This document shows positions 25,101 through 33,256 of a stretch of DNA of 60,536 bases, piece after piece. The stretch's first letter is position 1. Every line of letters starts with the position of its first letter. The notes beneath the pieces are model-generated. The model was not told the origin of the DNA. It saw nothing but the letters and a program-made list of their open reading frames with translations, and ran no database searches. Source of the DNA: Neobacillus terrae (GTDB lineage Bacteria > Bacillota > Bacilli > Bacillales > Cytobacillaceae); the NCBI RefSeq assembly GCF_011393025.1, contig NZ_JAAOEO010000025.1, positions 1 to 60,536 on the forward strand, given 5' to 3'. The position numbers and the translations under genes are program-made.

Positions 25101-25705
25101 TAGCAACTCCTGTATTTGACGGAGCCCGAGAAGAAGATGTTTGGGCAACTATCGAAGAAGCAGGTATGGCCCGTGACGCAAAAACAGTCCTGTATGATGG
25201 CCGATCAGGAGAGCCGTTTGATAACCGCGTCTCTGTTGGTGTCATGTACATGATTAAACTTGCCCACATGGTTGACGATAAGCTCCATGCGCGTTCTACT
25301 GGTCCTTACTCTCTTGTTACGCAGCAGCCTCTTGGCGGTAAAGCTCAGTTCGGCGGACAGCGTTTCGGAGAAATGGAAGTTTGGGCTCTTGAAGCTTACG
25401 GTGCCGCTTATACACTTCAGGAAATATTGACTGTGAAGTCCGATGACGTTGTCGGCCGTGTGAAAACATACGAGGCAATTGTTAAAGGTGAAAATGTTCC
25501 TGAACCAGGCATTCCTGAGTCATTCAAGGTATTAATAAAAGAACTTCAAAGCTTGGGCATGGATGTTAAGATGCTTTCCAGCGATGAGCAGGAAATTGAA
25601 TTACGCGATACAGATGATGATGATGATATTCATCAATCAGATACATTAAACATTGCTCCGGAAACAAATAGTATTGAATCCGAAAAAGTAGGTTCCAAAG
25701 AGTAA
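22145..25705 (+). CDS. rpoB: RpoB, RNA polymerase beta subunit
   Basis: The 1186-residue protein is the full-length beta subunit. The rifampicin region around 463-493 has the unmutated forms FMDQTN, THKRR and SALGPGG. The acidic C-terminal tail (DTDDDDDIHQSD) is typical of Bacilli. I chose TTG 22145, since it follows GAGGGGTGA and yields MTGQLVQYG as in B. subtilis; the in-frame GTG at 22136 lies inside that binding site. rpoC starts 90 bases downstream. Confidence 0.98.
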   Translation: MTGQLVQYGRHRQRRSYARISEVLELPNLIEIQTSSYQWFLDEGLREMFQDISPIEDFTGNLSLEFIDYSLGEPKYSVPESKERDVTYAAPLRVKVRLLNKETGEVKDQEVFMGDFPLMTETGTFVINGAERVIVSQLVRSPSVYFSGKVDKNGKRGFTATVIPNRGAWLEYETDAKDVVYVRIDRTRKLPVTVLLRALGVGSDQEIIELIGDNEYIRNTLEKDNTESVEKALLEIYERLRPGEPPTVDNAKSLLVSRFFDPKRYDLANVGRYKINKKLHIKNRLFGQRLAEALVDPDTGEIIADKGTLLDRRNLDRIIPALEKNINFGNFHPSGGVVEDDILLQSIKIYAPNDENEKVINVIGNAYVEEAVKNISPSDIISSISYFFNLLHGVGDTDDIDHLGNRRLRSVGELLQNQFRIGLSRMERVVRERMSIQDTATITPQQLINIRPVIASIKEFFGSSQLSQFMDQTNPLAELTHKRRLSALGPGGLTRERAGFEVRDVHYSHYGRMCPIETPEGPNIGLINSLSSFAKVNRFGFIETPYRRVDPETGKVTTRIDYLTADEEDNYVVAQANSRLGEEGSFIDQDIVARFRGENTVVNRDRIDYMDVSPKQVVSAATACIPFLENDDSNRALMGANMQRQAVPLLQPEAPRVGTGMEYVSGKDSGAAVICKSDGIVEHVEAREVWVRETHEVDGQEVKGDLKKYRMLKFIRSNQGTCYNQRPIVTVGDRVTKGEILADGPSMELGELALGRNVLVAFMTWDGYNYEDAIIMSERLVKDDVYTSIHIEEYESESRDTKLGPEEITRDIPNVGEDALRNLDERGIIRIGAEVKDGDLLVGKVTPKGVTELTAEERLLHAIFGEKAREVRDTSLRVPHGGGGIVLDVKVFNREDGDELPPGVNQLVRAYIVQKRKIHEGDKMAGRHGNKGVISRILPEEDMPFLPDGTPVDIMLNPLGVPSRMNIGQVLELHLGMAARALGIHVATPVFDGAREEDVWATIEEAGMARDAKTVLYDGRSGEPFDNRVSVGVMYMIKLAHMVDDKLHARSTGPYSLVTQQPLGGKAQFGGQRFGEMEVWALEAYGAAYTLQEILTVKSDDVVGRVKTYEAIVKGENVPEPGIPESFKVLIKELQSLGMDVKMLSSDEQEIELRDTDDDDDIHQSDTLNIAPETNSIESEKVGSKE

Positions 25706-25795
25706 TAAGACGGAATGTAGGCCAAATAGCAAAAGTTGTTTGGCCTTATCCGCTCGTTTAGGGAAAACCTGGATATCGAAAGGGAGGTAGGCCCC

Positions 25796-28700
25796 TTGCT
25801 GGATGTTAATAATTTTGAGTATATGAAAATCGGTCTTGCTTCACCCGATAAGATCCGTTCTTGGTCTTTTGGAGAAGTAAAAAAACCGGAAACCATCAAC
25901 TATCGAACACTGAAGCCTGAAAAAGACGGTCTCTTCTGTGAACGTATTTTTGGTCCGACAAAAGACTGGGAATGTCACTGCGGAAAGTATAAACGCGTCC
26001 GTTATAAAGGCGTTGTTTGTGACCGATGCGGAGTTGAAGTAACACGCGCTAAAGTACGCCGTGAGCGCATGGGCCATATTGAATTGGCTGCTCCTGTATC
26101 ACACATATGGTATTTCAAAGGCATTCCAAGCCGTATGGGTCTTGTTTTGGATATGTCACCGCGTGCACTTGAGGAAGTTATTTACTTTGCTTCATACGTT
26201 GTAACGGAATCAGGCGACACTGCTCTTGAGAAAAAACAGCTATTATCAGAAAAAGAATATCGTGCATACCGTGAGAAGTATGGAAGTAAATTCCAGGCTG
26301 CCATGGGTGCTGAAGCGATCAAAAAGCTTCTTTCTGATATCGATTTAAATAAAGAGGCTGATACTCTTAAAGAGGAATTAAAAACTGCACAAGGCCAGCG
26401 TCGTACTCGTGCGATCAAACGCCTTGAAGTAATTGAGGCATTCCGAGGTTCAGGCAATGAGCCTTCTTGGATGATCCTTGATGTTCTTCCGGTAATTCCT
26501 CCGGAACTTCGTCCAATGGTTCAGTTGGATGGAGGAAGATTTGCCACTTCTGACTTGAATGATTTATACCGTCGTGTAATTAACCGTAATAACCGCTTAA
26601 AGCGTTTATTGGACCTTGGTGCTCCAAGCATTATCGTTCAAAATGAAAAGCGTATGCTTCAGGAAGCTGTTGACGCATTAATTGACAATGGCCGTCGCGG
26701 CAGACCGGTTACTGGTCCTGGTAACCGTCCGTTAAAATCTCTTTCACATATGCTAAAGGGAAAGCAGGGACGTTTCCGTCAAAACCTGTTAGGAAAACGT
26801 GTTGACTATTCCGGCCGTTCTGTAATCGTTGTAGGTCCAAATCTAAAAATGTATCAATGTGGTCTTCCAAAGGAAATGGCAATTGAACTCTTCAAGCCAT
26901 TTGTTATGAAGGAACTAGTTGAAAAAGGATTGGCTCACAACATCAAGTCTGCAAAACGCAAAATCGAAAGATTATCACCTGAAGTATGGGATGTACTAGA
27001 AGAAGTTATTAAGGAACATCCGGTTCTTCTAAATCGTGCCCCTACACTTCACAGACTCGGTATTCAGGCATTTGAACCTACACTAGTAGAAGGCCGTGCA
27101 ATCCGCCTTCATCCGCTTGTATGTACTGCGTACAATGCTGACTTTGACGGAGATCAAATGGCTGTTCACGTACCGCTTTCTGCTGAAGCTCAGGCGGAAG
27201 CACGTATGCTAATGCTTGCTGCCCAAAACATCCTTAACCCTAAAGATGGAAAGCCAGTTGTTACTCCATCCCAGGATATGGTGCTTGGTAACTACTACCT
27301 AACTCTTGAAAGAGAAGGTGCAGTAGGCGAAGGTATGGTCTTCAATGATACAAATGAAGCCCTTATTGCTTATCAAAATGGTTACGTTCATCTGCACACA
27401 AGAGTGGCAGTAAACGCTGGCTCATTGAATAATGAAACATTTACGGAAGAGCAAAACAACTCGCTTCTTCTTACAACAGTAGGAAAGCTAGTGTTTAATG
27501 AAATCTTGCCGAAATCGTTCCCATATATTAATGAACCAACCAGAGATAATCTTGAAGTAAAAACACCTGAAAAGTATTTTGTTGAAAAAGGTGCCGATAT
27601 AAAAGCACGAATTAAAGACCTTCCATTGGTTGATCCGTTTAAAAAGAAAATTCTTGGAAATATCATTGCGGAAGTATTCAAGCGATTCAAAATCACTGAA
27701 ACATCCAAGATGCTTGACCGAATGAAGGATCTTGGATTTAAGCATTCAACCAAAGCTGGTATTACCGTTGGTGTAGCTGATATCGTGGTACTTCCAGAGA
27801 AGCAGGAAATTTTGGAAGAAGCACAGCATAAAGTCGATAACGTTATGAAGCAGTTTAGACGCGGTCTCATTACAGAAGATGAGCGCTATGACCGTGTTAT
27901 CTCTATCTGGAGCCAGGCAAAGGATGTTATTCAGGGTAAACTGATGAAATCCTTGAACAAGACGAACCCTATCTTTATGATGAGTGACTCTGGGGCGCGT
28001 GGTAACGCATCTAACTTTACACAGCTTGCTGGTATGCGTGGTCTGATGGCCAACCCGGCTGGACGTATTATCGAACTCCCAATCAAGTCAAGTTTCCGTG
28101 AAGGATTAACAGTATTGGAATACTTTATTTCGACTCACGGTGCTCGTAAAGGACTTGCCGATACCGCTCTTAAAACAGCTGACTCTGGTTACCTGACACG
28201 ACGACTTGTTGACGTGGCGCAGGATGTAATTGTTCGTGAGGACGATTGCGGAACTGATAGAGGTCTTGTTATCAGGGCTTTAAAAGATGGAACTGAAATC
28301 ATTGAATCTCTTGAAGAGCGCTTAATTGGCCGCTATGCACGCCGTGCCATTAAGAATCCAGAAACACAAGAGATTATGGTTCCGGAAAATGGTTTGATTA
28401 CAGAGGATCTTGCTGAAACAATTGTTGGTGCAGGTGTAGAAGAGGTAAATATTCGTTCTGCCTTCACATGTAATACACGTCATGGTGTATGTAAGAAATG
28501 TTATGGCCGCAACCTGGCAACTGGCCAGGAAGTTGAAGTGGGCGAAGCTGTTGGTATTATCGCAGCACAATCAATCGGTGAGCCAGGAACGCAGTTAACA
28601 ATGCGTACTTTCCATACTGGTGGGGTTGCCGGAGATGATATCACACAAGGTTTGCCTCGTATCCAGGAAATTTTTGAAGCTCGTAACCCTAAAGGCCAGG

Positions 28701-29392
28701 CAGTCATTTCTGAAATAGAAGGTGTGATTGTTGGCATTAATGAGGGACGGGACCGCCAGCAGGAAATTGTTGTACAAGGGGATGTTGAGTCAAGAACATA
28801 TACGGCTCCTTACACAGCAAGACTCAAAGTGGCAGTTAATGATAAAGTACACCGTGGAACAGAAATGACTGAGGGTTCTATCGACCCTAAAGAACTTATC
28901 AAGGTCAGGGACGTTGGCGCTGTTCAGGAATACTTGCTTCGCGAGGTACAGAAAGTATACCGTATGCAGGGTGTTGAAATTGGTGACAAGCACATCGAGG
29001 TAATGGTACGCCAGATGCTTCGTAAAGTGCGCGTTATCGATGCTGGTGAAACTGATGTTCTTCCAGGTACTTTGCTCGATATACATCAATTTACTGATGC
29101 GAATGAAAAAGCGCTGCTTAGCGGTAAACTTCCAGCGACTGGCCGTCCAGTTCTTCTCGGAATTACCAAAGCATCTCTTGAAACTGACTCCTTCTTGTCT
29201 GCGGCTTCCTTCCAGGAAACTACTAGAGTTCTTACAGATGCAGCCATTAAAGGTAAACGTGATGAACTTCTCGGCCTAAAAGAGAATGTTATCATTGGTA
29301 AACTTGTTCCAGCAGGAACAGGAATGCAGCGTTACCGAAGGGCTGAACCTGTACTAGCTGGTGCGGAAACAGAAGAAATGACAATCGAGTAA
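25796..29392 (+). CDS. rpoC: RpoC, RNA polymerase beta' subunit
   Basis: The 1198-residue subunit has the N-terminal zinc ribbon (C60, C62, C75, C78), the catalytic Mg-binding NADFDGD (447-453) and a second zinc site (the CNTRHGVCKKCYG segment). It forms the clamp, bridge helix and trigger loop of RNA polymerase. TTG 25796 is chosen: AGGGAGGT lies 7 bases before and the sequence begins MLDVNNFEYM as in relatives. An in-frame start at 25736 would add 20 unusual residues. Confidence 0.98.
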   Translation: MLDVNNFEYMKIGLASPDKIRSWSFGEVKKPETINYRTLKPEKDGLFCERIFGPTKDWECHCGKYKRVRYKGVVCDRCGVEVTRAKVRRERMGHIELAAPVSHIWYFKGIPSRMGLVLDMSPRALEEVIYFASYVVTESGDTALEKKQLLSEKEYRAYREKYGSKFQAAMGAEAIKKLLSDIDLNKEADTLKEELKTAQGQRRTRAIKRLEVIEAFRGSGNEPSWMILDVLPVIPPELRPMVQLDGGRFATSDLNDLYRRVINRNNRLKRLLDLGAPSIIVQNEKRMLQEAVDALIDNGRRGRPVTGPGNRPLKSLSHMLKGKQGRFRQNLLGKRVDYSGRSVIVVGPNLKMYQCGLPKEMAIELFKPFVMKELVEKGLAHNIKSAKRKIERLSPEVWDVLEEVIKEHPVLLNRAPTLHRLGIQAFEPTLVEGRAIRLHPLVCTAYNADFDGDQMAVHVPLSAEAQAEARMLMLAAQNILNPKDGKPVVTPSQDMVLGNYYLTLEREGAVGEGMVFNDTNEALIAYQNGYVHLHTRVAVNAGSLNNETFTEEQNNSLLLTTVGKLVFNEILPKSFPYINEPTRDNLEVKTPEKYFVEKGADIKARIKDLPLVDPFKKKILGNIIAEVFKRFKITETSKMLDRMKDLGFKHSTKAGITVGVADIVVLPEKQEILEEAQHKVDNVMKQFRRGLITEDERYDRVISIWSQAKDVIQGKLMKSLNKTNPIFMMSDSGARGNASNFTQLAGMRGLMANPAGRIIELPIKSSFREGLTVLEYFISTHGARKGLADTALKTADSGYLTRRLVDVAQDVIVREDDCGTDRGLVIRALKDGTEIIESLEERLIGRYARRAIKNPETQEIMVPENGLITEDLAETIVGAGVEEVNIRSAFTCNTRHGVCKKCYGRNLATGQEVEVGEAVGIIAAQSIGEPGTQLTMRTFHTGGVAGDDITQGLPRIQEIFEARNPKGQAVISEIEGVIVGINEGRDRQQEIVVQGDVESRTYTAPYTARLKVAVNDKVHRGTEMTEGSIDPKELIKVRDVGAVQEYLLREVQKVYRMQGVEIGDKHIEVMVRQMLRKVRVIDAGETDVLPGTLLDIHQFTDANEKALLSGKLPATGRPVLLGITKASLETDSFLSAASFQETTRVLTDAAIKGKRDELLGLKENVIIGKLVPAGTGMQRYRRAEPVLAGAETEEMTIE

Positions 29393-29401
29393 TTTATATT
29401 A

Positions 29402-29434
29402 GCGGCACTTGCGATTGAGCAGGTGCCGCATTTT
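29402..29434 (+). terminator. Terminator after rpoC
   Basis: GCGGCACTTGC (29402-29412) pairs with GCAGGTGCCGC (29419-29429), followed by ATTTT. The stem is strong and the T run is short. Confidence 0.75.
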
Positions 29435-29470
29435 AAAGAAACAAGATATTTATATGTTTTGAAAAATTTT

Positions 29471-29595
29471 GTTGATTTGAACAGCAGGTGCTAGACCCTG
29501 CGGGAAAACAGACCAAGGAAGACCCCATAGGCGCAGAGAGCCGAGGAGGCTCACGGACTACCCGCGGAAAGGGAGCGCCTGAAGTGAAATCTAGA
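29471..29595. repeat. Dispersed Bacillus intergenic repeat (GTTGATT...GAGGAGG...GCGGAAAG type)
   Basis: The block starts GTTGATTTGAACAGCAGGTG and contains CCTGCGGGAAAA, GACCCC, GCCGAGGAGGCTC, a CCCGCGGAAAGGGAGCGCC stretch and GTGAAATC near the end. It has many internal GC-rich inverted repeats. The end is a weak inverted copy of the start. It is non-coding; a more degenerate relative is at 346-455. It separates the rpoBC terminator from the rplGB promoter. Confidence 0.75.
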
Positions 29596-29636
29596 GGAAT
29601 CTTTAACTTTCATAAAAATGATTTTTCAAAGTTGTG

Positions 29637-29665
29637 TTGACATTAGATTGTCTAGATGTTAATAT
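29637..29665 (+). promoter_or_regulatory. Sigma-A promoter of rplGB-rpsL-rpsG-fusA
   Basis: TTGACA (29637-29642), 17 bases, TAATAT (29660-29665) with TGT just before the -10. It is 45 bases ahead of rplGB. Confidence 0.8.
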
Positions 29666-29710
29666 ATCAAAGGTGCTCCTATTCACCTGATACTTTGGAG
29701 GATATCAAGA

Positions 29711-29959
29711 ATGTCTTATGAAAAAGTATTACGGGCTAAAAAAGTCAGTATAGGGACAAAACAGACAGTCAAAGCACTAAATGAAGGTACTGCTAAAGAG
29801 GTTATTATAGCGGAGGATGCTGATCCAAAACTCACTGCTCCTGTTATAAAAATTGCTCTTGAGAAAGATGTGCCTTTCCATTATGCCGAAACGATGAAAA
29901 AACTCGGAAGAGCATGTGGAATAAAAGTTGGTGCGGCAGCTGTTGCTATTATCCGTTAA
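29711..29959 (+). CDS. rplGB: RplGB (YbxF), L7Ae-family kink-turn-binding protein
   Basis: The 82-residue protein has the L7Ae/L30e fold (ADPKLTAPVIKIALEKDVPFHY; LGRACGIKVGAA). B. subtilis YbxF binds RNA kink-turns and associates with ribosomes, though its essential role is unclear. It is placed between rpoC and rpsL as in other Bacillus. TTGGAGGA precedes the ATG. Confidence 0.93.
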   Translation: MSYEKVLRAKKVSIGTKQTVKALNEGTAKEVIIAEDADPKLTAPVIKIALEKDVPFHYAETMKKLGRACGIKVGAAAVAIIR

Positions 29960-29985
29960 AAACTGTTTTTGTAGATAGATGAGTC

Positions 29986-30006
29986 TGCAAAAACTTTGTT
30001 TTTGCA
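29986..30006 (+). promoter_or_regulatory. Perfect hairpin between rplGB and rpsL
   Basis: TGCAAAAAC (29986-29994) and GTTTTTGCA (29998-30006) form a 9 bp stem with a TTT loop. No T run follows on this strand (it is followed by A), so it is not a terminator of the forward transcript. It may be an RNA-processing or stability element. Confidence 0.5.
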
Positions 30007-30062
30007 AAAAAATGAACCACCTGGATGTGTGGGTCAACAAAGTCGTGAAAGGAGGAAAAAAC

Positions 30063-30485
30063 ATGCCTACTATTAACCAATTAGTGCGTAAACCTCGCCA
30101 AACAAAAGAGGAAAAGTCTAAATCACCAGCACTTAACAAAGGTTACAACAGCTTCAAGAAATCACAAACAAATGTATCTTCACCACAAAAACGCGGTGTA
30201 TGTACTCGTGTTGGTACAATGACTCCAAAGAAACCGAACTCAGCGTTACGTAAATATGCTCGTGTACGTTTGACAAACGGTATTGAGGTGACTGCATACA
30301 TTCCTGGTATTGGCCACAACCTTCAAGAGCACAGTGTTGTTCTTATTCGCGGAGGACGTGTAAAAGACTTACCAGGGGTACGTTACCACATCGTTCGTGG
30401 TGCGCTTGATACAGCTGGAGTTAACAATCGTATGCAAGGCCGTTCTAAGTACGGTACTAAGCGTCCGAAAGCAGCAAAGAAATAA
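30063..30485 (+). CDS. rpsL: 30S ribosomal protein S12
   Basis: The 140-residue decoding-centre protein has unmutated lysines at the two classical streptomycin positions (the TPKKPNS segment, K56/K57, and K101 before DLPGV). I chose ATG 30063, after AAAGGAGGAAAA, over an in-frame start at 29979 that reads through the hairpin upstream. It begins the str operon with rpsG, fusA and tuf. Confidence 0.97.
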   Translation: MPTINQLVRKPRQTKEEKSKSPALNKGYNSFKKSQTNVSSPQKRGVCTRVGTMTPKKPNSALRKYARVRLTNGIEVTAYIPGIGHNLQEHSVVLIRGGRVKDLPGVRYHIVRGALDTAGVNNRMQGRSKYGTKRPKAAKK

Positions 30486-30528
30486 AAAACTCTAAAAATA
30501 GAAGATTTTTCTGAAAGGAGGAAATTAC

Positions 30529-30999
30529 ATGCCTCGTAAAGGTCCTGTAGCAAAAAGAGACGTTTTGCCAGATCCGCTTTACAATTCAAAGTTAGTTACT
30601 CGTCTTATCAACAAAATGATGGAAGACGGTAAAAGAGGTAAGTCCCAGGCTATTCTTTATAATGCGTTCGATATCATTCGTGAACGTGCTGGAAAAGAGC
30701 CAATGGAAGTATTCGAAGCAGCGCTTAAAAATATTATGCCAGTTCTTGAAGTAAAAGCCCGCCGTGTTGGTGGAGCTAACTATCAAGTACCAGTTGAGGT
30801 GCGTCCTGACCGACGTACAACACTTGGTCTACGCTGGTTAGTAAACTATTCTCGTCTTCGTGGTGAGAAAACAATGGAAGAGCGTTTAGCTAACGAAATC
30901 CTTGATGCTGCCAACAATACTGGTGCTTCTGTTAAAAAACGTGAAGACACTCATAAAATGGCTGAAGCAAACAAAGCGTTTGCTCACTATCGTTGGTAA
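30529..30999 (+). CDS. rpsG: 30S ribosomal protein S7
   Basis: The 156-residue protein nucleates assembly of the 30S head by binding the 3' major domain of 16S rRNA. The N-terminal MPRKGPVAKRDVLPDPLY and central RRVGGANYQVPVEV segments are typical. It follows rpsL by 43 bases with an AAAGGAGGAAA site. E. coli S7 represses the str operon; no matching site is evident here. Confidence 0.98.
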   Translation: MPRKGPVAKRDVLPDPLYNSKLVTRLINKMMEDGKRGKSQAILYNAFDIIRERAGKEPMEVFEAALKNIMPVLEVKARRVGGANYQVPVEVRPDRRTTLGLRWLVNYSRLRGEKTMEERLANEILDAANNTGASVKKREDTHKMAEANKAFAHYRW

Positions 31000-31047
31000 T
31001 CTAACCTTCAAAATAAAATTTTTCATACTAGGAAGGAGAAAGACCCA

Positions 31048-33129
31048 ATGGCAAGAGAGTTCTCCTTAGATAACACTCGTAATATCGGTATCATGGCTCA
31101 CATCGATGCCGGTAAAACGACTACCACTGAGCGCGTACTTTATTATACTGGCCGTATCCATAAGATCGGTGAAACTCATGAAGGCGCTTCTCAGATGGAC
31201 TGGATGGAGCAAGAGCAGGAACGTGGTATCACAATCACTTCTGCTGCAACAACAGCACAATGGAAAGGCCATCGCGTAAACATCATTGACACTCCAGGAC
31301 ACGTAGACTTCACAGTTGAAGTTGAACGTTCCCTTCGTGTTCTTGATGGAGCAGTGGCTGTACTTGATGCACAGTCTGGTGTAGAACCTCAAACTGAAAC
31401 AGTTTGGCGTCAAGCTACAACTTACGGTGTACCACGTGTAGTATTTGTTAACAAAATGGATAAAATCGGTGCAGACTTCTTGTACTCTGTAAATACAATA
31501 CATGATCGTCTGCAGGCTAATGCACATCCTATTCAACTTCCGATTGGTGCTGAAGATCAATTCGAGGCTATCATCGACTTAGTTGAAATGAATGCTGTAT
31601 TCTACGGAAATGACCTGGGCACAGATATTGAAGTCCGTGAAATTCCGGAAGAGTATAAAGCACAAGCCGAAGAATACCGTGAAAAGCTTGTAGAAGCTGT
31701 TGCAGAATTAGATGAAGAGTTAATGGAAAAATATCTTGGCGGTGAAGAAATCACTAAAGAAGAGCTGAAAGCAGCGATTCGTAAAGGTACTGTTAACGTA
31801 GAATTCTATCCTGTAATTTGTGGTTCTGCTTTTAAAAACAAAGGTGTTCAGTTAATGCTTGACGCAGTTATCGACTATCTTCCATCTCCACTGGATGTTC
31901 CTTCAATTAAAGGTCATGCTGTTGATGATGAAGATGAACTGATTGAGCGTCATTCAAGTGATGAGGAGCCATTCTCTGCTCTTGCATTTAAAGTTATGAC
32001 TGACCCTTATGTTGGTAAATTAACGTTCTTCCGCGTTTACTCTGGTACTTTAGAGTCTGGCTCATATGTCCAAAACTCTACAAAAGGCAAGCGTGAGCGT
32101 ATCGGACGTATCCTTCAGATGCATGCAAACAGCCGTCAGGAAATCGCTAAGGTTTTTGCCGGTGACATTGCAGCAGCTGTAGGTCTTAAAGACACTACAA
32201 CTGGTGATACTCTATGTGACGAGAAAAACCTTGTTATCTTAGAGTCTATGCAATTCCCTGAGCCAGTTATTCAGCTTTCAGTTGAACCAAAATCAAAAGC
32301 AGACCAAGACAAAATGGGTCAAGCTCTGCAAAAGCTTCAAGAGGAAGACCCAACGTTCCGTGCTCATACTGACCAAGAGACTGGTCAAACCATCATTGCA
32401 GGTATGGGTGAGCTTCACTTGGATATCATCGTTGACCGTATGCGTCGCGAATTCAAGGTAGAAGCAAATGTTGGTGCTCCACAGGTTGCGTACCGTGAAA
32501 CTTTCCGTGGTTCTGCTCAGGTAGAAGGTAAGTTCGCACGTCAATCAGGTGGACGTGGACAATACGGACACGTTTGGATTGAGTTCTCTCCAAATGAAGA
32601 AGGAAAAGGTTTTGAATTTGAAAACGGAATCGTCGGCGGTGTAGTTCCTCGTGAATACATTCCTGCTGTACAAGCTGGTCTTGAAGATTCTCTTGATAGA
32701 GGTGTTCTTGCAGGTTATCCGCTAGTAGATATCAAAGCAAGATTGTTCGATGGATCATACCATGATGTTGACTCCTCTGAAATGGCGTTTAAAATTGCTG
32801 CCTCTATGGCTCTTAAAAACGCTGCATCTAAGTGTCAGCCTGTAATCCTGGAACCAGTAATGAGAGTAGAAGTTGTTATTCCAGAAGAATATCTTGGGGA
32901 TATCATGGGCCAAATCACTGCACGCCGTGGTCGTGTTGAAGGTATGGAAGCTCGCGGTAACGCACAAGTTGTTCGCTCAATGGTTCCACTATCAGAGATG
33001 TTTGGTTATGCTACAGCACTTCGTTCAAGTACACAAGGCCGTGGAGTATTCTCTATGCACTTTGATCACTATGAAGAAGTACCAAAGTCAATTTCTGAAG
33101 AAATCATCAAAAAAAATAAAGGTGAATAA
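31048..33129 (+). CDS. fusA: FusA, elongation factor G
   Basis: The 693-residue translocase GTPase has the P-loop AHIDAGKTT (17-25), DTPGHVDF and NKMDK motifs, followed by domains II-V. It moves tRNA and mRNA through the ribosome and helps recycle subunits with RRF. Length and motifs are normal. A GGAAGGAGAAAG site precedes the ATG. It follows rpsG by 48 bases and precedes tuf, the classical str order. Confidence 0.98.
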   Translation: MAREFSLDNTRNIGIMAHIDAGKTTTTERVLYYTGRIHKIGETHEGASQMDWMEQEQERGITITSAATTAQWKGHRVNIIDTPGHVDFTVEVERSLRVLDGAVAVLDAQSGVEPQTETVWRQATTYGVPRVVFVNKMDKIGADFLYSVNTIHDRLQANAHPIQLPIGAEDQFEAIIDLVEMNAVFYGNDLGTDIEVREIPEEYKAQAEEYREKLVEAVAELDEELMEKYLGGEEITKEELKAAIRKGTVNVEFYPVICGSAFKNKGVQLMLDAVIDYLPSPLDVPSIKGHAVDDEDELIERHSSDEEPFSALAFKVMTDPYVGKLTFFRVYSGTLESGSYVQNSTKGKRERIGRILQMHANSRQEIAKVFAGDIAAAVGLKDTTTGDTLCDEKNLVILESMQFPEPVIQLSVEPKSKADQDKMGQALQKLQEEDPTFRAHTDQETGQTIIAGMGELHLDIIVDRMRREFKVEANVGAPQVAYRETFRGSAQVEGKFARQSGGRGQYGHVWIEFSPNEEGKGFEFENGIVGGVVPREYIPAVQAGLEDSLDRGVLAGYPLVDIKARLFDGSYHDVDSSEMAFKIAASMALKNAASKCQPVILEPVMRVEVVIPEEYLGDIMGQITARRGRVEGMEARGNAQVVRSMVPLSEMFGYATALRSSTQGRGVFSMHFDHYEEVPKSISEEIIKKNKGE

Positions 33130-33171
33130 TTGATTTTCACCTATATATCAAGTATAACTACTTATGTAAGC

Positions 33172-33213
33172 ATGGAAACTGTGAAACTGAGTCGACCTTT
33201 TTCACAGTTCCAT
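33172..33213 (+). promoter_or_regulatory. Long hairpin between fusA and tuf
   Basis: ATGGAAACTGTGAAA (33172-33186) pairs with TTTCACAGTTCCAT (33200-33213) around a 13-base loop. No T run follows. A TATAAT at 33217-33222 comes just after it, with a weak TCGACC -35 in the loop (19-base spacer), so the spacer may hold a tuf promoter. Confidence 0.6.
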
Positions 33214-33256
33214 CTCTATAATACTTAACCTTATAATTTAAAGGAGGATTTCTCTA

